From contig NC_079516.1 in the NCBI RefSeq assembly GCF_000801105.2, forward strand, positions 7,750,001-7,814,000: a stretch of DNA of 64,000 bases, read 5' to 3'. The notes below the pieces were generated by a model. The model did not search any database. It was not told the origin of the DNA and was given only the letters and a program-made list of their open reading frames with translations. This document shows, piece after piece, positions 34,619 to 47,368 of this stretch. Made by a program: the position numbers and the translations under genes. The DNA is from Raphanus sativus. Taxonomy: Eukaryota > Streptophyta > Magnoliopsida > Brassicales > Brassicaceae. Each line of letters begins with the position of its first letter. Position 1 is the stretch's first letter.

Positions 34619-35723
34619 ATGTATATTTTACCGTCTGTATCAAAACGCCTCGTTTTGGTCCCTGTCTTGGCTGTGATGGCCATGCAAATTCTCTTTGTAC
34701 GCACTGTTTCGTCAGTGAACATGACAAATACATATCTACACCACAAATGCTTTGTCGATCAAGGTAAATACGAGCCGGGAAGTGAGTATGAGGAAAACCT
34801 AAACTTTATCATCGATCCAATCCCTGTAACGAGTGAGAGTTTTGAAAGAGGTACCAAAATGGAAATGATTGGTGAAGGTCCTGATTTAATATCCCTCACC
34901 CTTCAGTGCCGCGGCGATACCAGTGGGCCTAGATGCCGTTCTTGCTATGCTACTGCCCTTTCCGCGGTAAACTCACTTCACTATCTATTATTGATTTAGT
35001 TGTCACATATATGGTCAGTCCTGAGATCTTTAGGGCTATAGACAATTTGTAAAAATATTTAATAAATATTTTTGCAGTAATTTTGTGGGTCCTATATTCA
35101 TGTATACATAATAATGTCATAAGTTTGAAAGCCATACATAGGCCAATGTTGAAAACCGGTCACATATTTACGAGCACACATATACGTATCAGATTGGTTA
35201 GATCCGTGCGTGCAATGTTGTTATTGATTATGGCATCAATATTGCAAAATGTATATGATAGCTTCACAGAAGATGTCCGGGTTACAAAGGACGAATGATA
35301 TGGTACGACCAATGCATTCTGGAGATATCTACGATTGATTCTTTAGATGAGATCGACTACAACAACAATTTATGTATGTCGAATGAAAAGAAAATGATGG
35401 CCCATTATTATTCCAACTCGAATTGGCTGGATCTCATCCATAATCTGACAACTAAAGCCATTCGTCAAGGCAATTCAAAAGGGATGTACTACGCAGCGGG
35501 GGAGACGAGGCTCGGAATTGATAACATATATGCAATGGTGCAGTGTTCTTTTTACTTGTCGTCAAAGGATTGCGAGAAGTGTCTGAGACATAATATCAGA
35601 CATTATCAAGATTGCTTGTTTAATAGACAAGGAGCGAGAGTTTTAGGTAAAAGTTGTAGCTTTAGGTATGAATTTTACCCTTTCCTTCTTGAGAAGAGCC
35701 GTCCTAAATATTTGAAAATTTAG
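34619..35723 (+). CDS. Cysteine-rich repeat secretory protein, copy 1
   Basis: Two exons, 34619-34966 and 35262-35723 (GT-AG, phase 0), give 269 residues. The acceptor TGATAG|CTTCACAGAAGA restores the expected LHRRCPGYKG junction. A hydrophobic N-terminus (about residues 1-32) is a signal peptide. Two DUF26 (gnk2) domains follow, each with C-x8-C-x2-C: CRGDTSGPRCRSC in the first and CSFYLSSKDCEKC in the second, plus WYDQC. Such apoplastic or plasmodesmal proteins are plant-specific, and some bind mannose (family knowledge). It resembles the Arabidopsis CRRSP38-type cluster (AT3G21900-AT3G22060), which lies in the same interval. The next gene is a tandem copy. Confidence 0.87.
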
Positions 35724-36825
35724 AAAGTAGTTTGTAACAAGGTGTTTTCTTTTCATAAACTTTAAATATTGTTTTGTATTTAAATATTTGAATTTATTAT
35801 TTTGTGTAGACAAAATGTATGATGTAATTAAATAAAATCTATATTCCTTGTAAAAATTATCTTCTATAAATATTTTGCGTAATGTTTTGTTTATTAAACA
35901 ACAAAAACTATTATACAAAGAGGTTTGTTTATTAAACGACTAAAAACTAGTATACGTTTCGATTTCTACTTACTATTTTCAATATATTTGAAGGTGTTTT
36001 AATTGATTTTTTCTCTGGTTCACCGACCAATATTATTCTCTTATTTTATATTCATTATTTAAAAAAATTTGCAAATTATACTATATTTTTAAAATAAAAA
36101 TATAAAAATAATAGTGATTGTCAAAAATTTTTTTTGAAAAAATATTTATTTTTAAGATTTAGTGTTTATAATTTATAATTTAGAATATATCTATGTGTGT
36201 TTATCCAAGGTTTAGGGATTTCCAAGAGTTTAGGTTTAGGATTAGAGTTTAGGGTTTAGTGTTTTGTTGACAACATTAATTTTTTTTTAAATTCGATTTT
36301 TTCATCTACTATTTTTTTACTTTTAAATTTTATTTTGAAAACATAATATAATTTGGAAAATTATTTTGTTTTATTTTTTAAAAAAATATTGGATCTGAAA
36401 TGACAAATTTATATTGATTGGTGAACTTTTAGATTTCTTATGGGGTGAGCCTAAGAATAACTCAAAAAGCAGTTTTTTAGTAGGGTCTAAATAATATAAC
36501 TGAAGGTGGTAGGAAAACTACTATATAAATAATTCAATAAATTATACATTTGATTGGTGTATATATAAAAGTAATTTTGCATTTTATAATTTCAAAATGT
36601 TATTCAACAATATTTCTTTCCGTTGATTTTGGTTGCCTCTGTTTAGCGAGACACTCTTGTATAAATAATTTTTGTTTTATCACAATGCACATGCGACGTT
36701 GATAGTAGTAGACAATATTTTTTTTTTTTTGAGAAAAGGCATTCAAACAATATTTATTGTGTATATGGTGATGAAACTGAAAGCTGGTATCTTATCATAG
36801 TCGATTAAAGTGAAAATTCCTTCAT
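35724..36825. other. Spacer between the tandem genes, with MITE-like remnant
   Basis: From about 36000 to 36470 the ends GGTTCACCGACCAATATT and TATTGATTGGTGAACTTTTA are inverted relative to each other, around an AT-rich centre with several TTTAGGG/GTTTAG words (36210-36262). This looks like a diverged fold-back MITE. A poly(T) run at 36718-36730 may mark another retroelement tail. No gene. Confidence 0.4.
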
Positions 36826-36956
36826 TCGAGTGGCACCATGCAAATCGTGTGATTGTAAGAGGTAGAACTCAGTCACACCTTTTTTGCCGCGAATACTAAA
36901 TCTTAATTAGCTCCCCACTCCTCTATTGTATTAATCAGCTAACCGAAAACTTCTTG

Positions 36957-36966
36957 TATATATAAG
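36957..36966 (+). promoter_or_regulatory. TATA box of the second DUF26 gene
   Basis: TATATATAAG, 126 bases before the start at 37083, aligned with the TATA box of the upstream paralog. Confidence 0.6.
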
Positions 36967-37082
36967 AAATCACCTTTCATTCAGTATCCATATCCCTCTC
37001 TTCTACACAAATATCACAGTCTTATAACGCTTATTTTACTGAGCAACAAGCATTAAAGAAGAGCAAAAAAGTATCCACAACA

Positions 37083-37991
37083 ATGTATATGTCACCGTCT
37101 GTATCAAAACGCCTCCTTTTGGTCCCTATCTTGGCTGTGGTGGCCATACAACTTCTATTTGTATGCGCTGCTTCGTCAGTGAACATGACAAATACGTATC
37201 TACACCACAAATGCTTTGTCAGTCAAGGGAAATACAAACCGGGAAGTCAGTATGAGAAAAACCTAAAACGTATCAGGAATGAAATCTCTCCTGAAAGTTT
37301 TAAAAGAGGTTACAACTCTACGCACCTTGGTGCAGGTCCCGATTTCATAATCATGTTCCTTCAATGCCGCGGAGACACCCACGGGCCCAAATGCCGTTCT
37401 TGCTATGCTAACGCCCAACCCGAGGTGACTCACTTTACTAATATTGATATGTATCAGTTTTGGTTACACCCCGTGCAAGCAATGTTGTTATTGATTATGG
37501 CATCATATATTTTAAAATTTATATGACAGTTTTTTAAGAGATGCCCAAGATATAAAGGTGGAATAATATGGTACGACCAATGTTCTTTATATTTTTCTAC
37601 GATCGATTCTATAGGGATGATCGATTACGACAACAATTTCTGTATGTCCAATAAAAAGAAAGTAGACGACTATCTATATAACCATTTAAAACCGCGGTAT
37701 TTCATCGACGATTTGATACAAAATACCACTCGTGAAGCTAACCCGAAAGCGCCGTACTACACGGTGGAGGAGAAGAAGGTGGCGAATGTAACGATATATG
37801 GAATGGCTGAGTGCTCCTTCGACATGTCGCAAAGAAACTGTAGGAAGTGTTTAGAACGAAATAATTTCTATTTTAGAAGATGTTTTCATAATAAAATAGG
37901 AGCCAGAGTTTTGGGTAAAAGCTGTAGTTTTAGGTACGAGCTTTATCCTTTCATTTCCCCTGAGGCCGGTCCTAAATATTTGAAGTCTTAA
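37083..37991 (+). CDS. Cysteine-rich repeat secretory protein, copy 2
   Basis: Exons 37083-37424 and 37530-37991 give 267 residues. The layout is the same as in the neighbour: a signal peptide (about residues 1-32), then DUF26 domains with CRGDTHGPKCRSC and CSFDMSQRNCRKC, and the same ending GKSCSFRYE...PKYLK. The intron is only 105 bases against 295 in copy 1, but both introns contain the shared stretch GCAATGTTGTTATTGATTATGGCATC. At least 250 bases of upstream sequence, including the TATA box, are also duplicated, so each copy carries its own promoter. The proteins have diverged mostly in the middle of each domain, so the duplication is not recent. Confidence 0.87.
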
Positions 37992-38530
37992 AAAGCAATT
38001 TATAGAAAAAGTATGCGGATCTTTTCTTTTATGAAAGTTTTAAATTTTATTTTGTATTGATATCTTTGTATTTATTATTTTATTTAGACAAAAGTGTATG
38101 ATGTAGTTTAAATAAATCTATACTCCTCGTACAGATTATCTTGCAATTTTAAATTTTCTTGCAATTGTTTTTCTGTATACTTTTAAAATTATTTTAAGAT
38201 TGCTTTTTTTCTCTTATGATAAATCTTACCAACTATCCAGTCGGTTTTGATAGAAATGCATTACAGAGTGTACTATCGTGAAAGCGTCCATACTGCATCA
38301 TCTGAATTTAAATACCTTTCGATTAATGTAAAGAGATGATCTAATAGTCTATTATGTTATATCATGTTAACCAGTTGGGTCAAAACCCAAATTTGTACCG
38401 ATCAAACAGCAATAATTTAATTTTCAAAAGAAATCGAGTTCATGACTAACATGGATACACCCTGACCCTGAATGAATACTATAACCGTTTTGGTTATTTT
38501 GAAATTATCATAAGAAACAATTGAAGAAGA
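37992..38530. other. Intergenic DNA
   Basis: 3' region of the second DUF26 gene and AT-rich DNA. No gene. Confidence 0.45.
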
Positions 38531-39060
38531 CTTTTTTTTTTGTGCAAACGGGCTTTTGATATTGATTAGGAATTGTTTATGGCCCATAAGGCCTGCTTAG
38601 CCACAAGGTCGGCCCTGTCATTGTTTAGCCTAGGAATGAAATTGAAACTAATCGACTTGAATGAAAAAGCAGAGTGGTAGATGTCTTGAAGTATTCCAAA
38701 AGTCTCCGTCTTCATCTCTTTCCTGTTGATAATATTGATGAGAGTTTGAGAGTCTGAGAAGAGTGAGATTTCTTCGATCTTGCAAGAGAGGGCAAAGTTT
38801 ATGGCTGATCGAACAGCCAAGGCTTCTGCCATAAGGGGCGACGACACATGCAATGCTGTCGTTGAGTTTTGTGTTGTTGAGACCCGATCATCAATCACCC
38901 AACCAAGTCCTGCTGCACCAGTCGAGGCGTTCCAGGCGGCGTCTGTGTACACCGCTGTCCCTCCGAGGCGTCTAGGGTTTGGTTCGGTTCTGATCAAAGG
39001 TTTCGGGATTGGGTTTTTTGGCGGAGGTTGAGCCAGCTTCCATTCTCGACCGTCTGAGAT
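38531..39060 (-). mobile_element. LINE 3' fragment with an open RNase H domain
   Basis: A minus-strand frame runs from about 39060 to a stop at 38566. After WKLAQPPPKNP it encodes a full RNase H domain with the acidic residues in order: TDAAWN, AEALA, SDSQTL and NDRADLVA. About 25 bases past the stop, the strand ends in GCACAAAAAAAAAA (38532-38541), a LINE poly(A) tail. The reverse transcriptase is absent, so this is a 5'-truncated insertion, apparently younger than the other two LINE pieces because its frame is still open. Confidence 0.75.
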
Positions 39061-42000
39061 GGCTTTGAGAATTGTCTCCTCCGGTGTGAAACCCTTTTTT
39101 GAAAGATCAGCTGGTTTCTAGAGATTCACAGGCACCAGATTATCGAAGCTGCTAGGGTTCTTTCATCTAATCCTATCGGGGGAAGTGAGGGGAGTTTCCT
39201 TGTTAGCTCCCATCCTTCTTGCGCCGAGATGAATCCAATGGTCTGATTGGGGATGCAATATTAAAAAACATGCACTAATTTGTTTTGACTATGCTACTAC
39301 ACTCTTCTTCTGTCCAATATCCCATACACCGTTCAGAAATCCAAGTCTTATGAAAGTGTGTATATAACTTTTTTTTTTGAGCAAGTGTGTATATAACTAT
39401 ATATTAATATATCGAAGGTTTTCTTGACATTCTGACATACTTATTTTCCGATGGGTTTGGTCATCTTTCTATAATATGCAACCATTATGACTTCTCTCCT
39501 CTTCGCGCTGATCCTTTTTACTAGTAAACTTTTCTCATTAATCTAGTTACAAAACAGTTTATTTATTTTTATTTTATCTAGAAACATACAAACCATAACA
39601 TCTATAGCAAACAAGAAACTATATACTCCCTCTGTTTTATAATAAATATCACTTTTACCTGAAAATTAATTGTAAATTATATTGATTTTATAAATAATTT
39701 TATTTTTCAGATACTATTGATCAAATAAGCGTAATTAATAACAACTTTCATATATTTCTAAAATTTTTTTAATCTGTGTAAAAAATGTTAAAATAACATT
39801 TATTTAGAAACTGAACTATAATATTATCATATCGTACCTAGTGGCATATTTACTGGGTGCACAAAGTTTATAAATTGGATGGATGAGTGTATTCCTAATA
39901 ATTTTATTTCATTTTGCCGTATAAAATGAACTGAAAAATTAGTGATGCACCCATAATCTTCTACTACGTGGCTTTGCTCCCGAGTGTACCAATATGGAAA
40001 TGGATCCTATCCAAGCTATCATGATTTACCAAAATGCCAATAAATCTTGTAATTATTAAAAATGAGCATTTCCTTCGTTTCATTTTCCACTACAAATCGT
40101 CTGGAGTTACACCTTTGAAATTTTACATTTTCTCGGCCTACTTTTTGCTGAAATTTGGTGTGTGTTTTTGTTAATTAATTTTAGCCTTTAGCATGGATTT
40201 AAGCATCTTTATCAATTGAATGGTTATTTTGGACTTTTGAGAGCTAATAAATCATTTGAAAGCCCAAAAACATATAAAAGATGTCAAACAAAGAGAAAGA
40301 ATTTTAAAGAGTTTCGTGGTCAATTACAACAGACTATACTAAGTTACTAACCACTAGCCCCCAGTTAATGAGTAAAGAAAGTGTTGCACAATGGTTTTCA
40401 GAGCATTTCTTATGTAAAACTCATTTGCTATTAATATAAAGTAACTCTAAAGTTTTACTACAATTCTGTTACATTTTAAATAAAAGTATAACAATGAAAA
40501 AGAAAATTGAGTACTCTATTTTTTATTCCATATAGAGCAAAAAATAAATTATGATTAGAGGAGATTTCTCTACAGACTTCATCTGGAATTATAAACAGTA
40601 AAAAATATTATAAAAATAAAATTTCCAAAAGAAAAATATTTTAGAAAAAATTGGAACTACAAACAGTAAAAAGTAATGCAAAAACAAGAATTAAATTATC
40701 TTATGACCTTTGGATGTTTAAAACATGATTACAATATAGCATTTATTAAAAGTGATTTATCATGCATTCTTTGTTTTACAGTAAGATTATTAGATTTGTT
40801 TCAATATACTTATAAATTATTATAATTATTACTTACTACTGTAATTAAATTTTGTAAACTATCAAAATTATATTTCAAAAGGATGAATTAATTTAATAAC
40901 AATTAGCTAAACATGATTCAGATCATTATAAGAAGATATACAACAAAAATGATGTTAAAAGTCCAAGAAATGTTTTTGGCAAAAGTTATGGAAGAAAAAT
41001 ATTTATACTAATAAAATTGACTTAAAACTCTTTTTATGAAACCATTTCAGTACACCATATTTCAAATTGTAACACGTGGCAGGCAAATGTAGAGCTTTTT
41101 TTTTTTGCGTTCGAGTATATGTGAGCTTCTGATTATTCATTGGGTAATTGTATAGAAATTTGCATTTTTAATATATGTGCAAAATCTTTAAATTTTTAAA
41201 ACCCAATTAAAATGATACGGAGAGAATATAATATAATAATAATATAAATGGCCCACAGAGTGTCCTTGGTCCCTTGATTTTTCACCTTGGTTGAGTTTTT
41301 AGATAACTTTAAGAAAATAGTGAATTAGTTTGTGAATATTTTCTTTGACATGAAACTAGGTTCAGTATGAAATATTAAAAGATTTGGTTGTTTTCTCGGT
41401 GGTCATGATCAATGTTCGCTTCTAATTGGTAGCAGCCTTTCTGTTTTGTTACGGCATCTCCTGGTCTTGGTGGTCACGGTGGCGTGTACTTCATCTAACG
41501 TGGCGGTTTTAGGGTTGTTCAGGTGAGTTTTCCGATGTTATTTCTACTACTTTTGTTCTCTGTTCGATTTATATTTGGACCGGATCGGTCCAATTGTTTT
41601 GGGTTGGATTGTTGGGGTCTGTTTCTTTTTTATTTATCTGTAAACCAAAAAAATACCTTAACAAGAAGACCTTTTAAAAAAATAATATATATACAAATAG
41701 TGTACTTTAGTTTCGTGAATCACTTTCTCAGTTTTCTTATAAAATTAGTTTGATTTATTTAGTTTTTTCATTTTTTTCACATAGAACTTATTTTCCCTTT
41801 ATATTCTTAAATTATTATTATCTAATCAATTTCTTGATATTTTATCGTTTTGAGCATTAAAAAACTTTAGTATAATCCTTTTGGTTGAATTCTTTTTGCC
41901 TATCTAATTTCATCCTTTGTTTTAAATATTTATAGTACATTATATTTCTAAATATTAGTTTAAGTATATTTTTAATTGTTTTATATGTATACTAAACATT

Positions 42001-43363
42001 TAAATAAAATAATATAATTTCATATAATTTTATTTTACAAGATTGTGTTGTTGCATATAACCTTTATAAATTGATTTCTACGATAAACAGTATCCTCAAA
42101 TTTCTCTAAAAAGTTTTTTTTTGTAGGATAAGCACCTATTTCTGCTTCTCAACTCAAACTTTTTTTTTTTCACAAAACCCTTTATTCATTTGTTCATATA
42201 TTAGGTATCATCTATTATAGATATTTGTATAAAATATATCACCTTCTTTAAGTTAAATTATAAAAAGAACTATAAAAAGTATAAATAATTTATGGTTTAT
42301 TTAATCTATTATAATTACATTTATAAAACTATGTCTTTGAAATAATATAATTTATATTTATATGTTAATATTTAAATTATAATATATTTTAATATTCTTA
42401 CAATTATTAATTTCTGTATAAATAGAAAATTTGTATATCCTATAATATATATACAAATTTATATTTTTGTTTATAAATTATTTATTATTCTATTAATTTT
42501 ATGTAGAGTTTGAACTATAAAATTTAAATTTCACACAGTTTTATATATTTAGTGCTTTTACTTTAAAATTTTATATCTTTCAATTTATTTATAAATTGTT
42601 ATAGTAAAAATAAAAGTACACTATTTATATTAAATAAAGTATTGAAATATTTATTTTATTGAAGTATACATTTTAGATGGCGTAAAATTGTATATACTGT
42701 AAAATTTATATGTCAATAATATCGAGACTTGACATCTTATTTATTTATAGATTTATTAATTTTAAAAAGTTTTTTTTTTAGTTTATTTATGTATTTAGAA
42801 TTACAAAATAATAGAAATGGTTGAATTTATCGTATACATTAATTAAAGTTATAAAATTCAAATTTCATATTAGTTGGTGCATATGAAATATTTTTAATAA
42901 AATTAAATGTTCTTTTGATATAATTTATAAAATATTAGAAAATATATAAGTGATAAGAAAATATAAAGATAATTTTATTATGAATATAAAGTAAACAATT
43001 CAATTGTTTGTTTGTACTTACACTATATATAAATTATTAATTTATGATTTGAATCAGACCATATATTATTTTATTGATTTGTAATATTTTGAACTGATTT
43101 TATTAAAATCAAAATTTTTATTAGTTTATTATGTTTATTAATCTATCAGAAAGAGTTAGGATTTTGTAAAGATAAAGTGGTAAAAGGTTAGAATTTTTGT
43201 TGTTATAAAATTAACATTTCAGCAAAAAAGGTGGTAAAAATTAGTCGGACAAATTACATGGGATTCTTAATCCACGATACCCACCTTTTGTCGTCTGTTT
43301 TCACAGTTACACACCTTTAAATTATTTCAATGAAAATAAAGTGATGTCAACAATATAATTATA
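39061..43363. other. Long AT-rich intergenic region
   Basis: Over four kilobases with stops in every frame. A slightly GC-richer patch near 41400-41600 (ACGGTGGCGTG..., GGACCGGATCGGTCC) has no recognisable coding content and may be a retroelement scrap. No supported gene. Confidence 0.5.
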
Positions 43364-45820
43364 CTAGGTGATCACCCGCACCCTGTGCGGGGCGAACGGA
43401 CCAAAAGAAATTATAAATTTTAATTATAGATATTAAAAACATAAAAATGACATATGGTATAATTAGCATAAGTAATGTTGATATACAGATTAATGTAAGA
43501 AAAACCAATTTGGAATTAGAAGTTTATTGAATTTTTCAATCAACAAAAAATTTATTGAAGTATCCGGATAATGATAATTTTATTATGGTTGACAAACGTA
43601 ATTGTCTTATTATCGAAGTTAAATCGTTATATTTCATTAAAATCATATTGATTTTGAAGTACATAAAAGTTGTAAGAAGAATATAAATAAATTGAAGTAA
43701 ATTTAGTGGGTTTATTAGAACTCAAAATTGTAAAAGAGACCCTTATCGAACCTTAATATCCATTATGACTCAAAATACGTATGAGTTTCTTTTGATTTAT
43801 CTTTTATTTATAAAGAGTTTTTTTACTAAAAATCTTGATGAGACATGAGATCATGGGCTACGGTTCGGATGTTGGATTCGATCTCTTTTCTCATCAGCTG
43901 ATATATTTAGATATTGCCACAAAGTAATGTTGTAAATCCCTAATTGTTCTTTGATTTCTAGACAGTTATATAAAGTATTATATGTATAGAGCGGAAATTA
44001 AGGAAGTCCACATTAAAAATGATGTTTTTCTTAAATTTAATCGGAAATAATTATATGAATTTCCAAATTTAATGTCTGTAACCATTTATGATAATTTAGT
44101 AAAAACATTTATTGCACAAAACTAAGAGATTGGAAGAAATTTAATACGAAATTCTTTTTTGAAATGTATTTTATAATATTTCAAGACTGCTCAAAAAAAT
44201 TTATATACAAAATTTTGATTTTACAATATAAAACAGTTTATATTATCTCAAAATAAATGTCATGTATCCCATAAAATACAAAAAATATTAATAAAAATAA
44301 AAGTCACATACCAAAGTTTTATAATCATAGTTTCCAGTCCCTAAAGAATGTTATGAATCATAAAGAAATTAAATATTATAAAAATATGAATCGTATATAT
44401 ATAGTCAAAACTCTATCAGTTGTGACTAATATATAAACTATCCTATTAATTTCGTTTAGGATTATAATTTTAGATTTCAAGATAATAATAGAAAATATTA
44501 TAAACATATGGCGAAAACTAAGGAATTACACATTAAAAATGGTTTGTTCTTTAAATTTAGTCGAAAAGAATTATATAAATTTACAAACTAAATGTCTATC
44601 ACCATTTATGATAATTTTGTAATCAACAGTATTATTGCAAAATTTAAGGGAATGCAAAAAAATTAATATGGAATTCCTTTTTGAATGTAAGCTCATAATG
44701 TTTTATATACGACTTTGATTTTACAATATAAAGCAGTTTGTATTGTCCAATCCCAAAATAAATATCATGTATCTCATAAACTAAAAAAATATTATTCAAA
44801 ATAAAAGTCGTGTACTAAATATTTATAGAAGAACATAATTATGATTCTTGTATATTTTCTAATCTCTTAAAAAATGTCATGTATCATTTATTAATCGTAA
44901 AGAAGTTAAATATTATAATAATATGAATTGTATATATAGTCAAAACTCTATCAGTTGTGACTATATATATTAGACTATCCTATTAATTTTGTATATGATT
45001 ATAATCAGAGATTTTCAGATAATCATAGAAAGTATTATATGTATATAGCATAAATTAAGGAAGTCCACATTAAAGATTGATATTTGCCTTAAATTTAATC
45101 GAAAAGAATTATATAAATTTCCATTTTCAATATATATGTCATCATTTATGATAATTTTGTAATCAAAAAGTATTTTTGCAAAAAATTAGGGATTGCAATA
45201 AATTTAATATAGAATTCCTTTTTGAATGTATTTTATAATTTTTAAGATTGCTCATAAATTTTTATATACGACATTTTGATATTATAATATAAAACAATTT
45301 ATATTGTCTATCTCAAAATAAATGTCATGTATCCCATAAAATACAAAAAAATATTCATCAAAATAAATGTCATGTACTAAAGTTTTATAGAAAAAGTATG
45401 AATTATTTATATTTTCCAGTCCCTGAAAAATATCATTTATTATTTAGAGTCGTAAAGAAATATAATATTATAAAAATATAAATCATATATATAGTCAAAA
45501 TCCTATTAATTGTGACTATATATATCATTTACTATCATATTAGTTTCGTAGAACATTATAAAAACCCTACCGGATTTGATATTATCGTCCATATCAATGC
45601 ACATAACCAATTAATATCAATTAATATGACTAAAACATTATGTTAAGCTACTATTAATTCACAATGGCAAAAAATTTAATAAGTCTAGTAAGAAGAGGAT
45701 TTTTACACAAAGAGGTTGAGAAGGAATATGGTGTTGCCACATAGGAAATGACATTCTTGTTAATAACACATGAACATAAGGCTAGTCTCTAAAAGTGCTT
45801 CTATTTTAATATATAAGGGA
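43364..45820 (-). mobile_element. Non-autonomous Helitron with internal tandem repeats
   Basis: The plus strand begins A|CTAG at 43364, followed by the hairpin CCCGCAC-CCT-GTGCGGG (43375-43391), i.e. a Helitron 3' end read on the minus strand. The far boundary ATATAAGGGA|T at 45820 gives the 5' start TCCCTTATAT on the minus strand. It resembles two further starts, at 47368 and 49005, which share TCCCCTT...TATTATTTGAGGAGACC. The 2.46-kb body has no coding capacity. Most of it is a threefold tandem repeat described separately. The 3' end is well supported; the 5' end is inferred. Confidence 0.62.
43960..45560. repeat. ~0.53-kb tandem repeat, three copies, inside the Helitron
   Basis: Shared blocks recur in order: GGAAATTAAGGAAGTCCACATT (variants at 43991, 44511, 45048), ATAAATGTCATGTATCCC, and CAAAACTCTATCAGTTGTGAC (about 44411, 44946, 45501). 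Periods are about 520-555 bases and copies have diverged by many substitutions and small indels, so the array is old. Confidence 0.75.
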
Positions 45821-47368
45821 TTAAAATAGAGAATCCAATTATTGCTGCCATAAAAAAACAAAACGTAGACATTATAATAATAAATTATGAAAAGTAGAAC
45901 TTAAAAAAAAAGTTTCGCAGAAAATCAATCAATAACAACAACTGATGTGAAAAGTATCTTCAAAACTCTCCGTTTGCAATCCTATAAAGAACATAACAAA
46001 GAATATAAACTTATCAAATTACAAAGAATTATAAATGGGAAGTAATTAAGTGAAATATATTACCTCTTTCTGAAAGCATCAATTTCTAGAACATCATTAG
46101 GCTCAAATGTTAGTCAAATTCTTGAATCGACCTTATCATGATAAAAAAATTTTAAAAAAATATACAGATAATATTATCTCAACCGGTTTTAAAAAATATA
46201 ATAAATTACCTTTTCCCCAATTAATTTGCCGAAACTGTAAAACAAAAAGTACGTTAACATTTGTCGAATTCCATAAATTTTAGAAAACATGAGTAAGTGT
46301 TCCATAAGCAACACACTTAATGACGACATTACTGTAAGTTTTGAAAAAAATGAATTAAATCAGTAATCAATCGCATATTTTTTTTTTAATTTTGAAAATT
46401 TATTAGGTTACTATCATGTATCACAATCAATCCTTATATTTTCATCTAAAATTGGTAAGAATATAATAGACTACCATAATTGAAATACCGAATATAGTTG
46501 ATTGATAAAAATTACTTTACTGTGAAAGCTTGTCATAATGTTGCTGTTGTTATTGTGATCATTTTCAGCATGTGATTTACGTTTCTACATCAGTCTAGCT
46601 CTAAAATAGGAAAGAATACAATATAGACTAAACATAATTGAAATCTCATATATGATTGATTGACTCAAATTTTATGACTAATATTTGACTTGACACCAAG
46701 ATTTACTTCATTAAGTTTATTTTTGATTCACGTAAATATAATTCATTGACTCAAACATAATTGAAATCCCGAAAAGTGGCTGACGATTATAAATGTTAAT
46801 AATTTACGAATATTATTTTAGTTTTGAAGTTATCTTTGTAATCATGGTTCTGAAAACATTATACATTGACTTAACATTTTATAAAATAGTGTAAACTCAA
46901 ACTCTCAACGATTAGAGTACTCAAAATATTGTATATAATATAAACAATAAATTTCACGTTTCGGAAATCGATCCAAAGTTTCCATTGTCTTAAAACATTT
47001 TTTGAAAGAAACAGAAAAGACACCCACAACTAATTCATTTTGTTTTATTGATCTCGAGTATCCAATTTTTTTTTAAAAATGGTTAAATAATAACCGAAGA
47101 ATATAATTACTGACAATATTGATATTTTCCTGATTTAGCAACTCATTAAATTTCATTGTTTGTCTTTAGTGAATATGCATAAAATGAAACATATACTATA
47201 TATTAATTGTAATGGCATGATATGTAATTAGCCTAGATTGAAGAGGGTTTTTTCAAAAAAGTTGTGAGGTGAATTGTGGTTGTGACACCTAAGAAATAGC
47301 ACACTTGTAAATCCCACATGAGATAAAGGTTTATTGTCAAATGGTCTCCTCAAATAATAAGAAGGGGA
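45821..47368 (-). mobile_element. Helitron-derived segment with a second 5' end
   Basis: The stretch ends GAAGGGGA|T at 47368, preceded by GTCTCCTCAAATAATAA and, about 90 bases further back, GACACCTAAGAAATAGCAC. Both are related to the ends at 45820 and 49005. No hairpin with CTAG was found inside, so either its 3' end is lost or it shares the one at 43364 and the 2.46-kb element was inserted into it. Confidence 0.4.

Noticed and set aside
36210..36262. Interstitial telomere repeat
   Set aside because: Only scattered TTTAGGG/GTTTAG words occur, irregularly spaced within a MITE-like fold-back, not a true telomeric array.
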